This document shows, one piece after another, positions 14,685-22,055 of a stretch of 22,055 bases of DNA. The notes under the pieces are model-generated. The model had not been told where the DNA came from. It worked only from the letters and a program-made list of their open reading frames with translations, and made no database searches. Both the position numbers and the translations under genes were made by a program. Position 1 is the first letter of the stretch; each line of letters opens with the position of its first letter. Source of the stretch: Anaerolineales bacterium (GTDB lineage: Bacteria > Chloroflexota > Anaerolineae > 4572-78 > NAK82); the NCBI GenBank assembly GCA_024643945.1, contig JAHELX010000028.1, positions 1 through 22,055 on the forward strand, given 5' to 3'.

Positions 14685-14775
14685 CCACATTTAATGCGAC
14701 CGTGGTTCTGTGGCTGACACCCGAGACCCAGTGATCTGTGCGTGCTGGTGAAATCAGAACACAGTGTCGCTGGGT
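14683..14775 (+). promoter_or_regulatory. Two successive stem-loops between the DapA-family and IorA-like genes
   Basis: AGCCACA (14683-14689) pairs with TGTGGCT (14709-14715). A second structure pairs ACCCAG and CTGTG (14726-14740) with CACAG and CTGGGT (14760-14775) around an internal loop. Neither has a U tract, so intrinsic termination is unlikely. They fill most of a 202-bp gap and may affect message stability or mark a processing point. Confidence 0.35.
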
Positions 14776-14886
14776 TTCGTCTGAGGGGTTGGCTGGGACA
14801 CATACCAAGCCATCGGGTGAGCGGGCTTAATTTACTGGTCATCTTCGCTGACTGGCGACAGTTTGGCACGTTGGAGTACTTCGGCA

Positions 14887-16611
14887 ATGGATGTACGATC
14901 TAGTAGGACCAAGAGGACGATACAAAGCTTGAACAGCAGCCTCTCCGGAGCCTATGGCCTGGCCCGTGGCGCTATCGATGCCGGCGTTTCGCTAGTGGTT
15001 AGTTACCCAGGCTCGCCGGTCACGGCTGTCGTCAACGGTATCCTCCAACTAACCTCACCTGAGGAAGTGCAAGTCGAGTGGACCAGCAATGAAAAAGTCG
15101 CCATTGAGGTGGCCTTTGGGGGTTCTTTGGCCGGGGCGCGCTCGCTCCTGTGTGTGAAAAGCGTGGGGCTTAACATCGCGCTCGACCCGCTGATGACTCT
15201 CAATCTCTCTGGCTGCAATGCCGGATTTGTCATCCTCCTCGGTGACGATCCCGGCAGTTGGGGCTCGCAAAACGAGCAAGATAGCCGGGCGCTGGGTCTG
15301 GCGGCCCAACTTCCTGTGCTCGAGCCCACCTCCGTCTCTGAGGCGCAAACGGCGATGTCCCAGGCGTTCCAACTCTCGGAGGAAATGGGCCTGCCGGTCA
15401 TCGTGCGCGTTATCCGTGCCCTTGTCCTTGCCGAAGAGGAAATCCAAGCTTCGGAAATCCCCGATTCTGGCGAAGACTTCCGGAATCTCACACCTCCTAC
15501 CTTTCAGCGTGAGTCTATGCGCTGGGTAGTTCTACCTGTCAATGTCGTAGCCTACCACCGCCGCCTGCATCAATGGCTGGACGTGGTCCGCGCCCGTTTT
15601 GAGGACTCTCCGTTTAACGGAGTGGAAGGAGACGGACGTCAAGGAGTGATTGCGGCAGGCTTCGTTTACCAGAAGCTCTTGGACTTGCTGGGTGCCACGG
15701 TTCCACCTGGCCTACGTATCTTACGGCTGGGGACCTTCTACCCGTTGCCCGTTAACCGGGTGACGGCTTTCCTCCAAACGGTGGAGGCAGTCCTGATCCT
15801 TGAGGAAACTGCCCCCTTGGTCGAAAGGGCTGTCAAGGCGGCTGCACAAGGGGCCGGACTGGCCCTGCCCATCTACGGCCGTGACACCGGCCACGTCCCT
15901 TGTGCTGGTGAGTTGTTTTCCCCCCACATCGCAACTGCGCTGAATCGCTTCTTACCCCACATGTCCCTGCCCACAGAAGGGGAGAGTAGCCGGCCCAGGC
16001 CCAGCACCGAGCCTCTCTGCGATGACTGCCCCTACATCCCCACCTTCGACGCACTCACTGGAATCATCACTCAGTTGGGAGGGCGCGATGAGGGAATTGT
16101 CGTCGGCGATTTGGGCTGCCTGGTCCGCGCCCAGCAGCCGCCATATAACCTACTGGATGTCAAGATAAGCATGGGCTCGAGTATTGGGATAGCAGCCGGG
16201 ATCGCCTTGAACCTGGGCCATCCCGAGCCTGTCGAGGGGGCGAAGGGCAGCTTGGGAAAACGGGTCGTCGCTGTGTGTGGTGACTCGGGCTTCTTGCACT
16301 CTGGCTTCAACGGGTTGGTGGACGCGTCGCGGGTCGGCGCGGCGATGCTGGTGCTGATCCTCGATAACGACACGGCTGCCCTCTCGGGCGGGCAGCCCCA
16401 CGCGGCCAGCCGCGTGGACGCCCGGGGAAGCCCCCGACGCGCAGTGGACCTGGCTGCATTGGCCCGCGAAGCTGGCGCAGGGACGGTGTGTGTGGTTGAC
16501 ATCGACCGTGGCGAGGACATTCGAGCCGCGATCGATGTTGGAATGAATTTTGATGGGGTGGCCGTGGTGATTGCTCGTGGCCGATGTCCCCGGCTCCCGG
16601 TGGCTAGGTGA
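14887..16611 (+). CDS. IorA-like thiamine-diphosphate enzyme lacking the ferredoxin domain
   Basis: 574 residues resembling the alpha subunit of indolepyruvate:ferredoxin oxidoreductase. The N-terminal pyrimidine-binding half has YPGSPVTAVV (40-49), VEWTSNEKVAIEVA (63-76) and KSVGLNIALDPLM. The C-terminal diphosphate-binding half has CDDCPYIPTFDAL (378-390), GDSGFLHSG (465-473) and LDNDTAALSGGQPH. Classical IorA ends with two [4Fe-4S] ferredoxin motifs; this protein ends at PRLPVAR with no Cys cluster, and no IorB gene is nearby. It may therefore be a non-oxidative 2-keto-acid decarboxylase or ligase, or depend on partners elsewhere; this is inference. A 'PEPVEG' REP-type insertion lies at residues 445-451. 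I choose ATG 14887 with TTGGAGT upstream; TTG 14863 is an alternative. Confidence 0.82.
   Translation: MDVRSSRTKRTIQSLNSSLSGAYGLARGAIDAGVSLVVSYPGSPVTAVVNGILQLTSPEEVQVEWTSNEKVAIEVAFGGSLAGARSLLCVKSVGLNIALDPLMTLNLSGCNAGFVILLGDDPGSWGSQNEQDSRALGLAAQLPVLEPTSVSEAQTAMSQAFQLSEEMGLPVIVRVIRALVLAEEEIQASEIPDSGEDFRNLTPPTFQRESMRWVVLPVNVVAYHRRLHQWLDVVRARFEDSPFNGVEGDGRQGVIAAGFVYQKLLDLLGATVPPGLRILRLGTFYPLPVNRVTAFLQTVEAVLILEETAPLVERAVKAAAQGAGLALPIYGRDTGHVPCAGELFSPHIATALNRFLPHMSLPTEGESSRPRPSTEPLCDDCPYIPTFDALTGIITQLGGRDEGIVVGDLGCLVRAQQPPYNLLDVKISMGSSIGIAAGIALNLGHPEPVEGAKGSLGKRVVAVCGDSGFLHSGFNGLVDASRVGAAMLVLILDNDTAALSGGQPHAASRVDARGSPRRAVDLAALAREAGAGTVCVVDIDRGEDIRAAIDVGMNFDGVAVVIARGRCPRLPVAR
16222..16238. repeat. 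REP-like palindromic repeat inside the IorA-like gene
   Basis: CCCGAGCCTGTCGAGGG is a near match to the widespread bacterial repeat CCTGAGCCTGTCGAAGG, and in this frame encodes HPEPVEG (residues 445-451). It sits between GIALNLG and KRVVAVCGDSG, a spot where IorA homologues normally have a short loop, so it adds about 10-13 residues without breaking the frame. Confidence 0.6.
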
Positions 16612-16680
16612 CACTTGTTGGAGCTAACCGAGTGAGTGCGAGCCGGATGGAAGAGGGTCTGATCAAGGGAAGAGGTACGA

Positions 16681-18288
16681 ATGGATACTGGAAACACTGA
16701 TTTCGGTGCACCCGACCCATCTGGCGTCGTCCCACTCAGGGAGGTGGCTGTGCGTCTCCGTTCCCAGGACAATGTAGCCATCGCCAAAATCAACCTGAAA
16801 GTGGGTACCACTCTGGCTCTGGATACCGTGGCACCCCCCCACATCCTGGTGCCTGTGCGCCAGTTTATCCCTGCTGGCCACAAAATGGCTCTGCGGGAGA
16901 TCGTCGCCAATGAGCCAGTGCTTCGCTACGGCCAGGTTATTGGCTTTGCCAGCCGGGCCATTATGCCCGGTGAGCACGTACACACTCATAACCTGGGTAT
17001 ACAGAATTTTGCCCAGGAATACGCCTTCGGCGTGGATGTGCAACCGGTGTACTTCGTACCCGAGAGTGCCCGCCGTACCTTTCTGGGGTACAGGCGAGCA
17101 GACGGACGGGTGGGTATACGCAACTACATCGCCATCATTTCCACCATCAACTGCTCGGCCCACACCAGTCGCAAGATCGCTCACTACTTCACGCCAGAGC
17201 GGCTGGCAGCCTTTCCCAACGTGGACGGCGTGATCGCGTTGACCCCTTTGTCACACTGCTCCCTTCAGATCGGCGGCCCGGATTACGTGTTGCTCCAACG
17301 TACCCTGGCTGGAATGGCCCGCCATCCCAACGTCGGTGCCTACCTCATCGTGGGTCTGGGCTGCGAAACCAACCAGGCGGCCGATTTGGTGGAAAACCAT
17401 GGCCTGTGCCATGGCAGTGCGATTCCATCGCATTGTCCTCCGTACCTGGTGATCCAGGATCTCGGCGGTATCCGTAAAACGGTAGAGGCTGGCATTGTCA
17501 CCATCAAAAAACTACTGCCTGTGGTCAATACCGCCCAACGCACGCCCCAACCCATCTCCGAGCTGAAGTTGGCGCTGCAGTGCGGCGGCAGCGACGGCTG
17601 GTCTGGTGTGACAGCCAATCCGGCGGTTGGGTTGGTTGCCGACCAGGTGGTGCAACAGGGTGGCACGGTCGTATTGGCTGAGACACCTGAGATCTATGGT
17701 GCTGAACATCTACTGACTCGTCGTGCCATCAGCCCGAAAGTCGGCCAGAAACTGCTGGCACAGGTGCGCCGGTGGGAGCAGTACGCTCGAAGGCTGGGCA
17801 TCGAAATAGACAACAACCGTAGTGTGGGCAACGAAGCCGGGGGATTGACGACAATCTATGAGAAATCGCTGGGCGCAGTGGCCAAGGCTGGCAGCACTCC
17901 TCTTACAGGCGTCTACGATTACGCCGAGCCGGTGATCGCTCGAGGCTTCACATTTATGAATTCACCAGGCTACGATCCGGTCTCGGTGACTGGACAAGTT
18001 GCTGGCGGGTGTAATCTGGTACTCTTCACCACCGGGCGAGGCTCGGTCTTTGGTTTCAAGCCAGCGCCCTGTATCAAGATCAGCAGCAACTCGACCGCAT
18101 ACGAGCGTATGATAGATGACATGGACCTGAACGCAGGCCAAGTGCTGGAAGGGGTGGGCCTGGAATCGGTCGCGGCCGAGTTGCTCGATTTGGTCATTGC
18201 AGTGGCTTCAGGCCAACCGTCCAAAAGTGAGGCTCAGGGGGTGGGTGAAGCTGAGTTCAGTCCGTGGAGTTTGGAGGGAATGCTCTGA
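16681..18288 (+). CDS. UxaA-family sugar-acid dehydratase/hydro-lyase
   Basis: 535 residues, the long form with both domains of the altronate/galactarate dehydratase family. An N-terminal SAF-like domain (about 20-120) carries HVHTHNL (99-105). The catalytic domain has GYRRADGRVGIRNYI, INCS with Cys158, GLGCETNQ, LQCGGSDGWSGVTANPAVG, ETPEIYGAEHLLTRRA and TTGRGSVFGFKPAPCIK. Family enzymes use iron and eliminate water from aldonates or aldarates to give 2-keto-3-deoxy acids; relatives release sulfite from sulfolactate. The stretch LSHCSLQIGG replaces the H-x-x-GCG type sequence I recall in altronate dehydratases, so the substrate may differ. GGAAGAGG precedes the ATG. The product would suit the DapA- or RraA-family enzymes nearby. 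Confidence 0.87.
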   Translation: MDTGNTDFGAPDPSGVVPLREVAVRLRSQDNVAIAKINLKVGTTLALDTVAPPHILVPVRQFIPAGHKMALREIVANEPVLRYGQVIGFASRAIMPGEHVHTHNLGIQNFAQEYAFGVDVQPVYFVPESARRTFLGYRRADGRVGIRNYIAIISTINCSAHTSRKIAHYFTPERLAAFPNVDGVIALTPLSHCSLQIGGPDYVLLQRTLAGMARHPNVGAYLIVGLGCETNQAADLVENHGLCHGSAIPSHCPPYLVIQDLGGIRKTVEAGIVTIKKLLPVVNTAQRTPQPISELKLALQCGGSDGWSGVTANPAVGLVADQVVQQGGTVVLAETPEIYGAEHLLTRRAISPKVGQKLLAQVRRWEQYARRLGIEIDNNRSVGNEAGGLTTIYEKSLGAVAKAGSTPLTGVYDYAEPVIARGFTFMNSPGYDPVSVTGQVAGGCNLVLFTTGRGSVFGFKPAPCIKISSNSTAYERMIDDMDLNAGQVLEGVGLESVAAELLDLVIAVASGQPSKSEAQGVGEAEFSPWSLEGML

Positions 18289-18309
18289 GATCTACTTGGC
18301 TGAGTAATA

Positions 18310-18326
18310 GCCGCTCATTAAGCGGC
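18310..18326 (+). other. Small stem-loop after the UxaA-family gene
   Basis: GCCGC-TCATTAA-GCGGC is a 5-bp perfect stem with a 7-nt loop in the 92-bp gap before the RraA-family gene. There is no U tract. It may be a minor processing or stability element. Confidence 0.3.
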
Positions 18327-18380
18327 ACCGTTAGCTGGCAGTCCACATAATCCTGTCACACTTTCCAAAGGAGTTATCAT

Positions 18381-19067
18381 ATGACGAGACAACTGAGTAC
18401 TGAGCAACTGAAAGCTTTGAAGGCAATAGACACTCCTACTATCTGCAACGCAATAGAAACATTCCAGGTACGTGGCAGAGTTGAAGGCTTTATGGGAATG
18501 GACATTCGCTGCCTGTTACCCGAGCTGGGCACGATGCTCGGCTATGCTATCACGGTTACTGTCGATTCGACGACGCCTGACATATCCCGCAGTAGTGATG
18601 CGTGGCTCGCCTGGTTAAAAGCGATGGAGGTGTCTCCCAAACCGGGCGTCTTGGTGCTCAAAGATGTTGGGCCGGAACCACGAAAGTCTGCCCACTTCGG
18701 CGAGGTTATGGGAACAATTGCCAAGCGGCTCGGCGTCGTTGGGGTCGTAAGCGATGGGGGATTGCGGGATATTTCGGAGGTCAAACGCCTGGGTCTCCAC
18801 TATTTTGCTGCGGGTTTGGTGCCTTCTCACGGTAATCCTCGCTTAATTGAGGTCAACGTTCCGGTTGTAATTAATGGTGTGCGCATTGAACCTGGCGACC
18901 TGCTCCACGGAGACATCAACGGCGTGACTATCATTCCCCTTTCGATAGCAGACAAGGTAGCCGAAGCGGCTGCGCGTGTCCATGAAGAAGAGGCGCAATT
19001 GATGGAATACGTCAACGGACCTGACTTCACCGTTACCGGACTTTTCGAACGCAAATTCACCCATTGA
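18381..19067 (+). CDS. RraA-family aldolase/oxaloacetate decarboxylase-like protein
   Basis: 228 residues. The family includes 4-hydroxy-4-methyl-2-oxoglutarate/4-carboxy-4-hydroxy-2-oxoadipate aldolases, oxaloacetate decarboxylases and the RNase E inhibitor RraA. The active-site pattern is complete: GEVMGTIAKRLGVVGVVSDG (107-126) followed by GLRD, with Arg129 and Asp130 matching the metal and enolate-binding pair of the aldolases. That, and the location among sugar-acid genes, favours an enzyme producing pyruvate over an RNase regulator. AAAGGAG stands before the ATG. Possible reactions are retro-aldol cleavage of a 4-hydroxy-2-keto acid or decarboxylation of an oxaloacetate-like product of the downstream tartrate/malate-type dehydrogenase. 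Confidence 0.87.
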   Translation: MTRQLSTEQLKALKAIDTPTICNAIETFQVRGRVEGFMGMDIRCLLPELGTMLGYAITVTVDSTTPDISRSSDAWLAWLKAMEVSPKPGVLVLKDVGPEPRKSAHFGEVMGTIAKRLGVVGVVSDGGLRDISEVKRLGLHYFAAGLVPSHGNPRLIEVNVPVVINGVRIEPGDLLHGDINGVTIIPLSIADKVAEAAARVHEEEAQLMEYVNGPDFTVTGLFERKFTH

Positions 19068-19141
19068 GCCTACCCATGCGCTCAACGCTACTTTCAGGTA
19101 GTGCTGCTCTACCATATCGAGAGGGGAAATTGAAGAGATAA

Positions 19142-20095
19142 GTGACTAACAGCATGAGCGTGACCGACAGCTATGAGTCCAGTGTGAAAAGCATTGGGTT
19201 GGCACTTACCGCACACACCGGTTTTGGCCTATACGTGGTTTTGGTCAAATACTTACTCCGCTATTTACCGTCCTTTGGGTTACTGGCTGTCGCTTTCGGC
19301 ATAGCTGTTCCTGTCATCTTTTTTCTTGCACGTCATGCCTTGAGCTGGAGGAGCTTTTGGTGTGCCGAGGTATGGCTGTTGGCAGTGATCATGACGGCAC
19401 GCTCCATCTCCAAGCTGCTGGCGCTCCAATTTACGCTGGCGACTTACGTCCAGTTGATCGATCTGACAGTTCCATTCCTCACCCCAATAGTGGCCCAGAT
19501 ACTGCTTCGAGAGGGGATACCTTCCCGCACGCTCACGGCTTTGACGGCGATAAGCTTTGGCTCATTTCTGGTAATTACAGTAGACCCGTTTAACATTCAG
19601 TTACCAAATGGCAATGCAGATCTGATCGGCATAGCTTTCGCCTTGGCCTCCTCAATGGCGATGGCTCTTGGGGTGGTGTATACAAGGTATTTAACGAAAA
19701 GAAAGCTAAGCCCGGCTAGTTTGTTTTTTCAGCAAACGATCACGATTGCGGCCACTTACAGTGTGCTGTCTGCATTGGTGGGTGAAAGATGGCAACCATT
19801 CACAACGCTTACGCTTTCAATGTGGATTATCTACGGACTATTCATCTTGGTAGTGGTAATAGGTGGAGGCCTGATCCAAGTGTTGTCAATCTCCCGTATC
19901 AACGCGGCGCTATTCTCAACTCTTCTCAGTTGGCGGTTGGTGATTGCGGTGGGGGCAAGTTGGGTTCTGCTGGGGGAACGGCTGACCTCGATCTGGCAGG
20001 GCATTGGTGTTGGGACGGTTATTTTGGCCATTACTTTGTACCTGCAACATCAATCCGCCCAAAAGCGTATAGCTCCCACAAGATTGGCAGATTGA
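19142..20095 (+). CDS. EamA/DMT-family membrane transporter
   Basis: 317 residues with about ten hydrophobic segments arranged as two repeats of five, the drug/metabolite transporter fold. The second half shows the usual ending ALFSTLLSWRLVIAVGASWVLL-GERLTSIWQGIGVGTVI. Such proteins usually export or exchange small metabolites, amino acids or organic acids. The start is uncertain: GTG 19142 has GAAGAG 4 nt upstream, while ATG 19154 lacks a properly placed site, so I keep 19142. It follows the RraA-family gene by 74 bp and probably moves a substrate or by-product of the pathway, which is inference from position. Confidence 0.87.
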   Translation: MTNSMSVTDSYESSVKSIGLALTAHTGFGLYVVLVKYLLRYLPSFGLLAVAFGIAVPVIFFLARHALSWRSFWCAEVWLLAVIMTARSISKLLALQFTLATYVQLIDLTVPFLTPIVAQILLREGIPSRTLTALTAISFGSFLVITVDPFNIQLPNGNADLIGIAFALASSMAMALGVVYTRYLTKRKLSPASLFFQQTITIAATYSVLSALVGERWQPFTTLTLSMWIIYGLFILVVVIGGGLIQVLSISRINAALFSTLLSWRLVIAVGASWVLLGERLTSIWQGIGVGTVILAITLYLQHQSAQKRIAPTRLAD

Positions 20096-20134
20096 AAATT
20101 GGGCACCTGGGCAGAGCGATTTCGGGAGGTCTTT

Positions 20135-20902
20135 ATGGATGATATGGCACGCTGGCGGGACTGTGTTGCTCTGGTTACCGGAGCATCGAGTGGAATTGGG
20201 CGCGCTGTTGCGAGAGAACTGGCTCGAAGCAAGATGCGAGTGGCGATATGTGCGCGCAGGGGGGAACGGCTTCAAGAGTTGCAGCGAGAACTTGAGGCAG
20301 AAGGCGCCGCGATTCTGTCGGTTCCGACAGACCTCCGGGATGAGGCGCAGATTGGGGAGCTTTTTAACACCATCCGTAACCGGTGGGGCGGTGTAGATGT
20401 GCTCATCAACAATGCCGCTGTCGGGTATAAAGTATCTCTAGTGGGCGGGGAAACCGACTATTGGCGGGAAATGTTGGAAGTCAATGTGCTTGCGTTGAGC
20501 ATCTGTACGCGTGAGGCTATCAAAGATATGCGAGAACGCGGTGATGACGGCCATGTGGTTCACATCTCCTCGTTAGGAGCTCACCGCCAAAACCCCGCTG
20601 GTAGCGGAAACGGAATGTATGTCGCTACTAAGAACGCAGTTCGCGCGCTTACTGAGGCATTGCGCAGGGAACTCAGGGAGCTGGACAGCGGTATCCGGGT
20701 GACAGCCATCAGCCCCGGGCTCGTGGAGACGGAGTTCGCCGCCCATTTCCACAAAAGCGAGGAGGCCGCACAAAGAATTTACGGCCGATTTAAGGTCCTT
20801 CAACCTGAAGACATCGCCTCGATAATCCGCTACGTGCTGTCCTGTCCGCCGCATGTCCAACTTCACGACGTTCTCGTTCGTCCAACCGGCCAGCAGACAT
20901 GA
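20135..20902 (+). CDS. Short-chain dehydrogenase/reductase (SDR)
   Basis: 255 residues, the classical SDR length. The cofactor loop TGASSGIG (15-22) is followed by ARRGERL, where the arginines after the second strand suggest NADP preference. The NNAA motif (92-95), Asn117, Ser145/146 and the YVATK catalytic pair Tyr162/Lys166 are intact. SPGLVETEF marks the usual region after the active site. I choose ATG 20135 because CGGGAGG lies 5 nt upstream; the longer frame from 20099 is rejected. It starts 39 bp after the transporter gene. It likely oxidises or reduces a hydroxyl or keto group of a pathway intermediate; the substrate cannot be told. Confidence 0.9.
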   Translation: MDDMARWRDCVALVTGASSGIGRAVARELARSKMRVAICARRGERLQELQRELEAEGAAILSVPTDLRDEAQIGELFNTIRNRWGGVDVLINNAAVGYKVSLVGGETDYWREMLEVNVLALSICTREAIKDMRERGDDGHVVHISSLGAHRQNPAGSGNGMYVATKNAVRALTEALRRELRELDSGIRVTAISPGLVETEFAAHFHKSEEAAQRIYGRFKVLQPEDIASIIRYVLSCPPHVQLHDVLVRPTGQQT

Positions 20903-21002
20903 TTGGGGCCTGGTCATAATTGGACACAAACTGGATGAAATCCTGGAGGCCCTTCAGTCAGGGAGATCAATATTCTAAGCAACTCAACTGAGAGGATGAA
21001 CC

Positions 21003-22055
21003 ATGCGCGATTACTACATTGCAGTTATTCCTGGCGACGGAATCGGTCAAGAGGTGTGCCCGGAGGGTCTGAAGGCGCTGAACGAGGCAGCGGAAATCAG
21101 CGGTGAATTCAGCCTCCACTATAAAACGTTCCCCTGGGGGTGCGAGTATTATCTGGCCCATGGCCAGATGATGGCTGACGATGCTCTCAAGATCCTCGAG
21201 TCGTTTGACGCCATCTACTTCGGCGCGGTCGGCTTTCCCAGTGTGCCCGATCACGTCTCACTCCACGGTCTGCGGCTGCCCATTTGCCAGGGCTTCGACC
21301 AGTATGCCAATATTCGCCCCAGCCTGCTGCTGCCGGGGGTGCTGGGCCCGCTGCGCGACAAAGAGGCGGGTGACATCGACTTCGTCGTGGTGCGCGAGAA
21401 CACCGAGGGCGAGTACGTGGGCGCTGGCGGACGCGCCCACCGTGGCCTGCCCATCGAGGTCGCCGTCGAGACGGCGGTCTTCAGCCGGGTGGGCGTGGAG
21501 CGGGTTATGCGCTTCGCCTTTGAGCTGGCCCGGAGCCGCTCGCGTAAGAAACTGGCCAGCGTCACCAAGTCCAACGCCCAGCGACATACCCTCACCTTGT
21601 GGGATGAGATTTTCGAAAGCCTTTGCGCCGAGTACCCGGATGTGACGACGGAACGGGTGCTGGTGGACGCTATGGCGGCCCGCTTCGTGCTGCGGCCCGA
21701 GTCGTTGGATGTGGTAGTGGCTTCAAATCTGTTCGCTGACATTCTGACCGACCTGGGCGGCGCTATCTGCGGCAGCCTGGGTGTGGCCCCCAGCGGCAAT
21801 CTGAACCCGGAGCGAACGTATCCCTCCATGTTCGAGCCGATCCACGGCTCCGCACCCGACATCGTGGGCCAGGGCATCGCCAATCCCCTGGCTATGATCT
21901 GGAGCGGGGCGCTGATGCTCGACTTCCTGGGCGAGGCCAGGGCGGCTGACCTGATTATGCAAGCTATCCGGGCCGTCACCGGCCAGGGGCGCTTGTTGAC
22001 CCCCGACCTGGGCGGCCGGGCCAGGACGGTCGAAGTGGGCGACGAGATCGTCGCG
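21003..22055 (+). CDS. Tartrate dehydrogenase/D-malate dehydrogenase family (3' end cut by window)
   Basis: 351 codons are open from ATG 21003 to the window edge with no stop, so the last few residues are missing. AGAGGA lies 6 nt before the ATG. It belongs to the isocitrate/isopropylmalate dehydrogenase superfamily: IPGDGIGQEV (9-18), RENTEGEYVG (131-140), catalytic Lys189 in VTKSN, Asp222, Asp246 and Asp250, and HGSAPDIVGQGIANP (281-295). WGCEYYLAHGQMM (45-57) and VPDHVSLHGLRLP are characteristic of the tartrate/D-malate branch rather than leucine synthesis. Those enzymes oxidise tartrates or decarboxylate D-malate with NAD. GC content rises within this gene compared with genes to its left. 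It is probably the next member of the rightward cluster. Confidence 0.9.
   Translation, partial: MRDYYIAVIPGDGIGQEVCPEGLKALNEAAEISGEFSLHYKTFPWGCEYYLAHGQMMADDALKILESFDAIYFGAVGFPSVPDHVSLHGLRLPICQGFDQYANIRPSLLLPGVLGPLRDKEAGDIDFVVVRENTEGEYVGAGGRAHRGLPIEVAVETAVFSRVGVERVMRFAFELARSRSRKKLASVTKSNAQRHTLTLWDEIFESLCAEYPDVTTERVLVDAMAARFVLRPESLDVVVASNLFADILTDLGGAICGSLGVAPSGNLNPERTYPSMFEPIHGSAPDIVGQGIANPLAMIWSGALMLDFLGEARAADLIMQAIRAVTGQGRLLTPDLGGRARTVEVGDEIVA

Noticed and set aside
16071..16910. Minus-strand open frame of 279 codons spanning the IorA-like/UxaA gene boundary
   Set aside because: It is antisense to two well-supported genes in a GC-rich stretch, Ser/Thr/Arg/Pro-rich, with no family resemblance.
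20903..21002. GGGCCT/AGGCCC inverted repeat between the SDR and dehydrogenase genes
   Set aside because: The arms are only 6 bp with a long spacer, there is no U tract, and a chance match is likely.
21251..21979. Minus-strand open frame of 242 codons at the right end
   Set aside because: The plus strand encodes a clear tartrate/D-malate dehydrogenase that is simply open to the window edge. The antisense frame is a GC-rich shadow.

Overview
The window looks like a chromosomal segment of a mesophilic bacterium with moderate GC content, most likely a member of Chloroflexota (Anaerolineae/Caldilineae type). This is an inference. It rests on the secreted solute-binding protein, which has a twin-arginine signal, a Cys and a long Pro/Ala/Thr linker typical of that phylum, and on a REP-like 'PEPVEG' insertion of the kind often seen in such genomes. 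No tRNA, rRNA, CRISPR array or intact transposase is visible.

Left part (1-2650) is accessory and partly decayed. It holds the last 36 codons of an unidentified gene, a 500-bp gene-poor stretch with an inverted-repeat element, and a CPBP-type membrane protease pseudogene whose reading frame stops exactly at the first glutamate of the catalytic motif. A 363-bp non-coding stretch follows, with a pair of 24-bp direct repeats that may be an old insertion-sequence end. Then comes a small minus-strand arsenic module: arsM (arsenite methyltransferase) and a C-terminally truncated arsR. Each has its own promoter overlapped by a shared CATATAGAT operator motif, and a terminator sits on the arsR stop codon.

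Right part (2694-22055) is one catabolic locus built around a divergent control region at about 5200-5500. To the left runs a two-gene unit: a DUF1537 four-carbon sugar-acid kinase and a PdxA2-type dehydrogenase. This pair is known from D-threonate/erythronate breakdown to dihydroxyacetone phosphate. To the right runs a long same-strand series: DeoR regulator, iron-dependent alcohol dehydrogenase, Dpp/Opp-type ABC importer (binding protein, two permeases, two ATPases), DapA-family aldolase/lyase, an IorA-like thiamine-diphosphate enzyme without ferredoxin domain or partner subunit, UxaA-family dehydratase, RraA-family aldolase/decarboxylase, EamA/DMT transporter, SDR oxidoreductase, and a tartrate/D-malate dehydrogenase that runs off the window end.

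The two arms have near-consensus sigma70 promoters (TTGACT-N18-TATAAT leftward, TTGACA-N17-TATAAT rightward) placed back to back. Two tandem 18-bp repeats lie between or over the -35 boxes and are good candidates for the DeoR operator. I read the locus as an uptake and breakdown system for hydroxylated acids (C4 sugar acids and related aldonates/aldarates): import, oxidation or dehydration, then aldol cleavage or decarboxylation to pyruvate- and DHAP-level products. The exact substrate cannot be read from sequence. The combination with the orphan IorA-like enzyme is the part most likely to hide undescribed chemistry.
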